Positions 7,803 through 13,164 of a DNA stretch of 19,948 nt are shown here, in pieces. Position 1 is the stretch's first letter. The number at the start of each line of letters is the position of its first letter. A program made the translations under genes and the position numbers. Source of the stretch: CAYHPY01 sp964358485 (GTDB lineage: Bacteria > Elusimicrobiota > Elusimicrobia > UBA1565 > UBA9628); NCBI GenBank assembly GCA_964358485.1, contig CAYHPY010000065.1:1-19948 (forward strand), in the 5' to 3' direction. The notes under the pieces were generated by a model. The model was not told where the DNA came from, did no database searches, and saw only the letters and a program-made list of their open reading frames with translations.

Positions 7803-7897
7803 AACTTCCGGTGACGGAAGCTGGAAAGAAAAGAGGAACGAAAACGGATATGGGGACGGAACTAAAAACGGAAAATAAAGAGCGGGGACGGAATGAT

Positions 7898-8839
7898 ATG
7901 GGAGAAAGCGGAGCGCTGCGCGCTCCGCTTTATGTCGCCTGGCAAATCACAAACGAGTGCAACCTGGCCTGCCTGCATTGCATCGAGGAGTCGGGGCCCG
8001 GGAAGGCGTTTTCCGATGAGCTCAGCAGGGACGAGGTCTTCCGCGTGCTCGACGACTTGATGGCCAACGAGGTTCCCTATCTTTCCTTCTCCGGCGGCGA
8101 GCCCATGGTGCATCCCCATTTCTTCGAGATGGTCGAGCGCCTCAAGGGCACCGGCACGGCCTTGAAAATCGAGACCAACGGCCATTACCTGACCCCCGAG
8201 AACTGCGCGCGCCTCAAAGCCGCCGAGGTCAAGGCCGTCCAGGTGTCCATCGACGGCGCGACGCCCGCCTCCTTCAACAAGATGCGGGTGCACGGGCGCT
8301 TCGAATCCGCCTTGGACGGCATTCGCAACCTGCGCGCGGCCGGAGTTCCGGTGGAGATCAATTTCGTGCCCGCCCGCTTCAACATCGAGGAAGTCGGCGC
8401 GGCCGTGGATCTGGCCCATTCGCTGGGAGCGTTCAGCTTCTACACCGGCAAGATCATGTACACCGGCAACGCGGTGCGGACCTGGCACATCACCTCCCCG
8501 TCCGATGAGCAGTATGTTCCGTTCTTTAAGACCCTCCACTCCAAGACCAAGGAATACGAGGGCCGCATGCGGGTCTATTTCCACGAGTTGGGCCTGCTGG
8601 AGGAGCTCAGGTATCGGTTGGAGCATCCGGCGGCGATTTTCATCATCCTGCCCAACGGGAAGGTCAAGCTCATCAACGCGCTTCCCTTCATATGCGGCGA
8701 CCTGCGCGCGCAAACGGTCACCGAGGTTTGGGCGAATTTCCAGAACGCCTGGATGAACCCGAAGGTGTCGCAATTCGTCAAGGACATGGCGACCGACGAC
8801 GCCCTGACGGCGAGCTTGCACAAGTGGGTCTCCGTGTGA
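7898..8839 (+). CDS. radical SAM protein 1 of a RiPP-type operon (PqqE/SPASM-like, degenerate C-terminus)
   Basis: A 313-residue radical SAM enzyme. CNLACLHC (Cys21, Cys25, Cys28) binds the SAM-cleaving [4Fe-4S] cluster; FSGGEP, KIETNG and VSIDGA are the usual SAM and barrel motifs. The C-terminus (GKVKLINALPFICGDLRAQTVTEVW) has the shape of a SPASM/twitch end but only one Cys, so a normal auxiliary cluster is doubtful. ATG 7898 is chosen because GGGGACGG precedes it and the N-terminus then matches the two paralogues (x-x-x-APLYVAWQ); GTG 7811 and ATG 7850 are in-frame alternatives that add only a Lys/Glu-rich tail. It probably acts on the peptide at 10727 with help from the PqqD-like protein. 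Its stop overlaps the UbiA start (GTGA). Confidence 0.88.
   Translation: MGESGALRAPLYVAWQITNECNLACLHCIEESGPGKAFSDELSRDEVFRVLDDLMANEVPYLSFSGGEPMVHPHFFEMVERLKGTGTALKIETNGHYLTPENCARLKAAEVKAVQVSIDGATPASFNKMRVHGRFESALDGIRNLRAAGVPVEINFVPARFNIEEVGAAVDLAHSLGAFSFYTGKIMYTGNAVRTWHITSPSDEQYVPFFKTLHSKTKEYEGRMRVYFHELGLLEELRYRLEHPAAIFIILPNGKVKLINALPFICGDLRAQTVTEVWANFQNAWMNPKVSQFVKDMATDDALTASLHKWVSV
7905..7931. repeat. perfect 12-bp hairpin palindrome at the start of radical SAM gene 1
   Basis: The arms AAAGCGGAGCGC (7905-7916) and GCGCTCCGCTTT (7920-7931) are perfect complements around a TGC loop, just after the chosen ATG. The inner core GGAGCGC-TNC-GCGCTCC recurs in the purH palindrome at 16432-16456. 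A hairpin here could affect translation initiation. Confidence 0.8.
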
Positions 8840-9747
8840 CGAAGGCCCCGACCGAAACCCGCCCGGCGGGGCCTTCGTCGCCCAAAGGCCTTTTTTCGTT
8901 GATCCGTTACCGCTTCTTTTTGTACGCGGGCCTTTTGCCGTATCTGTTGGGCGCCGCCTGGGCCCACGGCATGGAAGGCGCCTTCCGTCCCCGGGAATTC
9001 TGGGTGGGCTTTCTCGGCATTTTTCTCTCCGTCGTCGGCGTCGAAAGCTTCAATGAGTACTTCGACGCCAAAATGGGAACCGATCGCGTCTTCAACCCTT
9101 CCGATGACGAATACATTCCGGACTGGATGCTTTGGTTGGGAATCGCCGCCTTCGCCTTGGCCGCGTCCTGCGGCTTTTGGCTGGCCCGGGAGGGGGGCTG
9201 GCCCATCGTGGTCTATACCTTGCTCGGGGGAGCGGCGGCGGTTTGGTACGTCGGCCCGCCGTTCCGATGGGTCTACCGGGGGCTGGGGGAACTCTCCATC
9301 GGCCTGTCCTACGGCCCCTGGATGACCCTGGGCAGCGTGCACCTGCATACCCATGCCTTCTCCTGGGGGGCTTTGGCCGCCTCGTTGGTCCCGGGCCTGC
9401 TCATCATGGCCTTGGCCGTGGTCAACAACATCCCCGATTATCATCAGGACCGGCTGGTCGGCAAACGAAACCTCGTCGTTCGCCTGGGACGGCGGCGGGG
9501 AGTCGGCCTTTACCTGGGGTTGGCGGCCGCCGGCCTTCTTTCGGCGGTTCTCGGCGCGGCGGCGAAGGTCTTCCCGTGGACCGCCCTCCTGGCGGCCGCG
9601 GCGGGCGCGCCTTTCCTGGCCCTGAGCGCCCGGAGCGCCTGGGAGACCTTCGACACCCCCCGGCTTTTCATTCCGGCGGTGCGCAACATCGTGCTGTGCT
9701 ATGTGGTCGCGACGGGCGCGTTCATCGTTTCGGTGTTTCTCGGATGA
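8836..9747 (+). CDS. UbiA/MenA-type membrane prenyltransferase
   Basis: A 303-residue protein with about eight hydrophobic helices. The first Asp-rich motif reads NEYFDAKMGTD (Asn73, Asp77, Asp83), a variant of NDxxDxxxD with Glu for the first Asp. The second is NNIPDYHQDRLVGKRNLVVRLG (Asp201, Asp205), very like MenA. YVGPPFRW-YRGLGE (139-152) is also MenA-like. Such enzymes attach a polyprenyl chain from its diphosphate to an aromatic ring at the membrane. The GTG start at 8836 overlaps the upstream stop. No menaquinone or ubiquinone head-group genes lie in the window, while three radical SAM enzymes, a PqqD-like protein and a peptide do. The acceptor may therefore be peptide-derived. An ordinary quinone acceptor cannot be excluded. 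Confidence 0.88.
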   Translation: MTKAPTETRPAGPSSPKGLFSLIRYRFFLYAGLLPYLLGAAWAHGMEGAFRPREFWVGFLGIFLSVVGVESFNEYFDAKMGTDRVFNPSDDEYIPDWMLWLGIAAFALAASCGFWLAREGGWPIVVYTLLGGAAAVWYVGPPFRWVYRGLGELSIGLSYGPWMTLGSVHLHTHAFSWGALAASLVPGLLIMALAVVNNIPDYHQDRLVGKRNLVVRLGRRRGVGLYLGLAAAGLLSAVLGAAAKVFPWTALLAAAAGAPFLALSARSAWETFDTPRLFIPAVRNIVLCYVVATGAFIVSVFLG

Positions 9748-10730
9748 AAATCGACTCCTACGGCGCTCCCTTGATGATCACCTGGCAGATGACCAGGGAT
9801 TGCGATTTGGCGTGCGTTCATTGCCTTACGGACTCGGCTCCGGGACGCGCGCTTCCCGGAGAACTGTCCCGGGCCGAGGCCATGGAAATTGTTTCTCAGT
9901 TTATTTCCTCTTCGGTTCCGTACGTCATGCTTGTTGGAGGGGAGCCGACTTTGGTCCCGCATTTCCTGGAAGTGGCGGAAGCTTTGGGGAAGGCCGGGGT
10001 TTGGCTGAAGATCGAAACCAACGGACAAAATTTAGGGGAAGAAACCTGCCGGCGCCTTTCGGCGCTTCCAATACGCTCGATACAGATATCCATTGACGGA
10101 GCGACACAGTCGGTTTACGGCAAGGTGAGACCGGGAGCCTCGTTGGAAAAGACGCTAAAGGCATGCCGCGGCGTACGAAGCTTTGGCATGCCTTTAGAAA
10201 TTACCTTCGCTCCGACGCGGGCAAATATCTCCGATTTTTCAAGAGTCGCGGCCCTGGCCCTCGAACTGGGCGCCTTCCGCCTGAACACCGGCCGACTCAT
10301 GCGTCTGGGGACGGCCGCCAAGCTTTGGGACCGGGTGGAGCCGACTTGCGCCCAATACGAGGAATTCCTGGCGACGCTTCGGAAAACCGAACGGGACCTG
10401 GCGGGGCGGTTGGAGCTTTGCTATCTTCCTTGGACTTTGAAGGAAAGCCTGCTGGACAGCCTCAACGAGGCCCCGGGAACCCTTTTGGTCCTGCCGGATG
10501 GGAGAGTCAAGGTGGCGGGGGGGCTCCCTTTTATTTGCGGGGATCTGAAGAAACAGACGCTGGGGGAGGTCTGGGATTTGTACAGAAACGCGTGGAAAAC
10601 GGAGGAAGTAAAAGAAAGACTGAACGAATTAACGGAGGGAGAAGCTTTTTTAGCGGACGCCAATAATTGGCGTCCGCTAAAAAAGGTTCAGCCCTGTTTG
10701 GTCGGGGCGGGGCCAAAGGAGAACGCATGA
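9744..10730 (+). CDS. radical SAM protein 2 of a RiPP-type operon
   Basis: A 328-residue paralogue of the first enzyme. CDLACVHC (Cys20, Cys24, Cys27), LVGGEP, KIETNG and ISIDGA are present, and the C-terminal part repeats GRVKVAGGLPFICGDLKKQT with a single Cys in the SPASM-like position. The ATG overlaps the UbiA stop (ATGA at 9744-9747). Codon use is less GC-rich than in its neighbours in two patches (about 9890-10200 and 10590-10700), and each patch holds a long palindrome. The last 16 or so residues, beginning KKVQPCLVGAG, extend past where the paralogues stop and are partly encoded by the 39-base palindrome. The stop overlaps the start of the peptide gene, so synthesis of the two is coupled. 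Peptide substrate is inferred from context. Confidence 0.88.
   Translation: MKIDSYGAPLMITWQMTRDCDLACVHCLTDSAPGRALPGELSRAEAMEIVSQFISSSVPYVMLVGGEPTLVPHFLEVAEALGKAGVWLKIETNGQNLGEETCRRLSALPIRSIQISIDGATQSVYGKVRPGASLEKTLKACRGVRSFGMPLEITFAPTRANISDFSRVAALALELGAFRLNTGRLMRLGTAAKLWDRVEPTCAQYEEFLATLRKTERDLAGRLELCYLPWTLKESLLDSLNEAPGTLLVLPDGRVKVAGGLPFICGDLKKQTLGEVWDLYRNAWKTEEVKERLNELTEGEAFLADANNWRPLKKVQPCLVGAGPKENA
10155..10197. repeat. perfect 13-bp inverted repeat inside radical SAM gene 2
   Basis: CTAAAGGCATGCC (10155-10167) and GGCATGCCTTTAG (10185-10197) are perfect complements with a 17-base loop. Each arm also holds the self-palindrome GGCATGCC. It lies within codons and has no terminator-like T run. 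Confidence 0.75.
10646..10684. repeat. 39-base perfect palindrome just upstream of the precursor peptide gene
   Basis: The 19-base arm TTTTTTAGCGGACGCCAAT (10646-10664) is exactly complemented by 10666-10684 around a single central A. It lies in the last codons of radical SAM gene 2, 42 bases before the peptide ATG. The T run precedes and the A run follows the stem on either strand, so it is not a normal intrinsic terminator. An mRNA-stabilising or processing hairpin, or a protein-binding site, is possible. Confidence 0.85.
10716..10721 (+). promoter_or_regulatory. strong ribosome-binding site of the precursor peptide
   Basis: AAGGAG ends five bases before ATG 10727. Together with the ATGA overlap it shows that the very short reading frame is a real gene. 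Confidence 0.75.
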
Positions 10731-10840
10731 ACGACCAGAAGACCGTGACCGAGGCGAAGGCGAAGCTCGCGTGGGAGACTCCCTGTCTTGAGGAAGTTTC
10801 CGAGCGCGTGATGGCCCAGCCCTACATTCGGTTCACGTGA
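10727..10840 (+). CDS. 37-residue PqqA-like RiPP precursor peptide candidate
   Basis: A 37-residue peptide between two radical SAM genes. The ATG overlaps the upstream stop (ATGA), AAGGAG lies five bases before it, and its stop overlaps the next start (GTGA). The first half is polar (MNDQKTVTEAKAK). The middle KLAWETPCLEEV fits the W-x-x-P-x-L leader motif seen in PqqA-type and other PqqD/RRE-dependent precursors, and the C-terminus SERVMAQPYIRFT would be the core. Tyr33 is the only Tyr and Trp16 the only Trp; one Cys (Cys20) is present. PqqA cross-links Glu to Tyr in an E-x-x-x-Y motif, but here the residue four before Tyr33 is Met29, so the chemistry must differ from PQQ. It is the obvious substrate for the three radical SAM enzymes. 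Confidence 0.82.
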   Translation: MNDQKTVTEAKAKLAWETPCLEEVSERVMAQPYIRFT

Positions 10841-11787
10841 CGCACGGGAGGGGGGCGCGGATCGAAGATTATCGCGCCCCCCTCCTTTTTGCTTGGCAGG
10901 TCACCAACCGCTGCACCGGCCGCTGTCTTCATTGCTGCGAGGAATCGGGGCCCGACAAGGCCTGGCCCGGGGAATTAAACCGGGAGGAATCCCTCGATCT
11001 GGCCCGGCAGGTCGCGGACATGGCCGTTCCCTACGCCTCCTTCGGGGGCGGGGAGCCGTTGGGGGCGCCCCACATCTGGGAGGTCTTCGATATCCTGGCC
11101 AAGGCCGGGGTGGAGATCAAGATCGAGACCAACGGCCTGTTGATCGGGGAAAAGGAAGCCGACCGCTTGAAGGGGCTTGGGTCACCTTGCGTCCAAATAT
11201 CCGTGGATGGGGCGACCGCGGCCACGCATGAAAAGGTCCGGCCGGAGGGACCTTTCGCCCCGGCCGTGGAAGCCATCCGCCGCCTGGTCCGGCGCGGACT
11301 GCACGTGGAATTCGTGTTCGTCCCCACCCGGCTCAATCTCCAAGAGATCCATCCGGCCTACGATTTGGCGCGGGAACTGGGAGCGGGCGCCTTCGTCACC
11401 GGCCCGATGATGCGGTTGGGGCGGGCCGCGGCCGATTATGCCCGCCTGGCGCCCGAGCCCGCGGATTGGAGCGCCGCCGCCGCGGGTTTGGAAGCCCGTT
11501 CGAAAGGCAACCCGACGCGGTTGTCGATGTATCCCTGGGACATCATCGAGGAGGTCCGCCGCCGCCGGGAATCGCCCCAGGCCATGGTCCTGGTGGTGCC
11601 CGACGGCCACGTCAAGCTCCTCAATGCTCTGCCGTTTTCCGCGGGCAATGTCCGTCAAAAAAAATTGGCGGAAATTTGGGAGCGCGTTCCCTCCGTTTGG
11701 CGCGGAGCCGCGGTCCAGGACTTCAGCGGGCGTCTGCTGGAAGACCCGGGTCTGCTCCGCCACGCGAACGAATGCTGGCCGGCCTAG
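10837..11787 (+). CDS. radical SAM protein 3 of a RiPP-type operon
   Basis: A 316-residue third paralogue. CTGRCLHC (Cys26, Cys30, Cys33), FGGGEP, KIETNG and VSVDGA mark the radical SAM core. The C-terminal segment is GHVKLLNALPFSAGNVRQKK: the Cys kept in paralogues 1 and 2 (PFICGD) is replaced, so this enzyme has no conserved Cys left for an auxiliary cluster apart from one near the end (NECWPA). The GTG start at 10837 overlaps the stop of the peptide gene. It is the last gene of the operon; its final 65 bases overlap the 3' end of the ATP-grasp gene on the opposite strand, and no clear terminator is seen. It probably performs a different step on the peptide from the other two. Confidence 0.87.
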   Translation: MTHGRGARIEDYRAPLLFAWQVTNRCTGRCLHCCEESGPDKAWPGELNREESLDLARQVADMAVPYASFGGGEPLGAPHIWEVFDILAKAGVEIKIETNGLLIGEKEADRLKGLGSPCVQISVDGATAATHEKVRPEGPFAPAVEAIRRLVRRGLHVEFVFVPTRLNLQEIHPAYDLARELGAGAFVTGPMMRLGRAAADYARLAPEPADWSAAAAGLEARSKGNPTRLSMYPWDIIEEVRRRRESPQAMVLVVPDGHVKLLNALPFSAGNVRQKKLAEIWERVPSVWRGAAVQDFSGRLLEDPGLLRHANECWPA

Positions 11788-12634
11788 TCCGGCAGGATTT
11801 CAGGCACGCCGCGGCCAGCCGTCCGAGCGCCGCCGGAGATTGGGTGAGAAACAGGGATGGCTCGATGAGCTCCAATTCCATGAGGACCAGCCCGCCCCGC
11901 TCGTCCCGGGCCAAATCCACGCGGGCGTAGAGCAGGTCCGAGGCCCAGGGCTCCAGCACCCGGGTTGCGAAGGCGGCTTCCTCCTTGGAGACCGGTTGGG
12001 CCTCGGAGACTCCTTCTCCGTGGGTTTCCAGCCGCAGGCGCTTGGTGACCGCGTGGGTGAATTTTCCGTCGATCCAGACCAGGGCCCGTTCCCCGTGCGT
12101 CTCGACTGATTTCAGGTACGGCTGGATGAGCATGGGCCGCCGGGCGGCGTGCTCGGATAAGAACTTGGCGCCTTCGTCGAAATTCCGGGATGAGAACCGC
12201 CGGGTCGCGAAGGAGGCGGCGCCAACGCGCGGTTTGATCACGACGTCGCTCCAAGTGGTGGGGTGCAGCATCTCCCGCAGATGCGCCACCGGACCGCGCT
12301 CCACGAACAAGGTTGGGACAATGGGGATTCCCCTGCCTTCCAACTCCGTCAGATAGCCTTTGTCGGAGTTCCATCGAACGACGGAAAGCGGGTTGAGCAG
12401 GCGGGTCTTTTTGGCCGCCCGCCGGGCCCAATCCAGGAAATCGCGGTGCCGGTGGATGTAATTCCAGGTGGACCGGATCACGCAGAGGTCGAATGCGGCC
12501 AGGTTGACCTGGGGGTCGTCCCAGGCGATCCACTGGGCGTCGGCCCCCCGGCGCTTGAGTTCCTCAACCAGAGGGGCGGCGTCCGGATCGGGTTCGGGGA
12601 GCTTGAGGCAGGTCGCCAGCGCGATCCGTTTCAA
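11723..12634 (-). CDS. ATP-grasp domain ligase (DcsG/RimK-like)
   Basis: A 303-residue ATP-grasp enzyme. The N-terminal half has WDDPQVNLAAFDLCVIRSTW and VRWNSDKGYLTEL; the ATP-binding core has VVIKPRVGAAS, the acidic metal-binding strand RVDLARD and MELELIEPSLFL. These are typical of the COG0189-like group that includes DcsG of D-cycloserine biosynthesis, which joins a carboxylate and an amine through an acyl-phosphate. The substrate is unknown. The TTG start at 12634 overlaps the upstream stop (TTGA), and the N-terminus then aligns with the family (KRIALATC). It is third in an operon with a metallopeptidase-like and a small exported protein. The last 25 or so residues look unconserved and lie antisense to the end of radical SAM gene 3. 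Confidence 0.82.
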   Translation of the reverse strand: MKRIALATCLKLPEPDPDAAPLVEELKRRGADAQWIAWDDPQVNLAAFDLCVIRSTWNYIHRHRDFLDWARRAAKKTRLLNPLSVVRWNSDKGYLTELEGRGIPIVPTLFVERGPVAHLREMLHPTTWSDVVIKPRVGAASFATRRFSSRNFDEGAKFLSEHAARRPMLIQPYLKSVETHGERALVWIDGKFTHAVTKRLRLETHGEGVSEAQPVSKEEAAFATRVLEPWASDLLYARVDLARDERGGLVLMELELIEPSLFLTQSPAALGRLAAACLKSCRTRPASIRSRGGADPGLPADAR

Positions 12635-13164
12635 CGGCGGGGGGCGAATCCTTTCAGAAAGGCTTCCCAGGCCTTGGTTCCGTCCCCGGAGGGATCGGGG
12701 ATGGAACTTTCAAAGGCGTAGCTCAATACGAAGAACCGTTTGCCGGCCGGGACGAGGACGAAGCGTTCCGTCGCGAGCTTGGGCGAATCGGGACTGACCA
12801 AATGTGGGTCTCCCAATTCGATGGGGTACCCGTGCCGATAGACCGGAAGCTCCCCTCCCGCGACCTTGGCCGATCCATCCCGCTCGGGCGGCCGCCCCAT
12901 GGTCGTGGACTCCAACCCCGTGAGGTACTTGGCCGGGGCGTCGTAGCGGGATTTCGGGCCGCCGAAAAGACGGACGCGCAGGAGGTGGCGGCCCCTGGAC
13001 GCCCGCAGGGACGGGTCGGGGCCGGCGCCTTTCTCCACCTCCCAGCCCGGCGGCAGGGTGAATGAGGCCAGGGATTCGATCTCGGAGGGGGTCTGCTTCA
13101 CTTTTTTCTCCTTCGCCCCGCAGGGGGCGGCCAGGAATAGGACGGCGAAGATGGCGGTTTTCAT
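12631..13164 (-). CDS. small exported protein of unknown function
   Basis: A 177-residue protein with a short signal peptide (MKTAIFAVLFLAAPCGA) and then a Lys-rich segment. A Cys sits near the cleavage site, but the preceding Pro makes lipidation uncertain. The mature part has an alpha/beta pattern (FTLPPGWEVEKG; TERFVLVPAGKRFFVLSYAF; WEAFLKGF) reminiscent of PsbP/DUF1795-like folds; this is only a resemblance. ATG 13164 is chosen over an upstream start at 13176 because it overlaps the stop of the metallopeptidase-like gene (ATGA) and begins the signal peptide. Its own stop overlaps the ATP-grasp start. Confidence 0.75.
   Translation of the reverse strand: MKTAIFAVLFLAAPCGAKEKKVKQTPSEIESLASFTLPPGWEVEKGAGPDPSLRASRGRHLLRVRLFGGPKSRYDAPAKYLTGLESTTMGRPPERDGSAKVAGGELPVYRHGYPIELGDPHLVSPDSPKLATERFVLVPAGKRFFVLSYAFESSIPDPSGDGTKAWEAFLKGFAPRR

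Noticed and set aside
10646..10684. Intrinsic terminator
   Set aside because: The T run precedes and the A run follows the stem on both strands, and the stem lies inside a coding region directly before a gene of the same operon.
5870..10840. A standard PQQ operon
   Set aside because: There is no PqqB or PqqC, the peptide lacks the Glu-x-x-x-Tyr motif, and prenylation genes are present.
5870..11787. A menaquinone or ubiquinone operon
   Set aside because: Only the prenyl donor synthase and a UbiA-type enzyme are present; no head-group, futalosine or methyltransferase genes accompany them.
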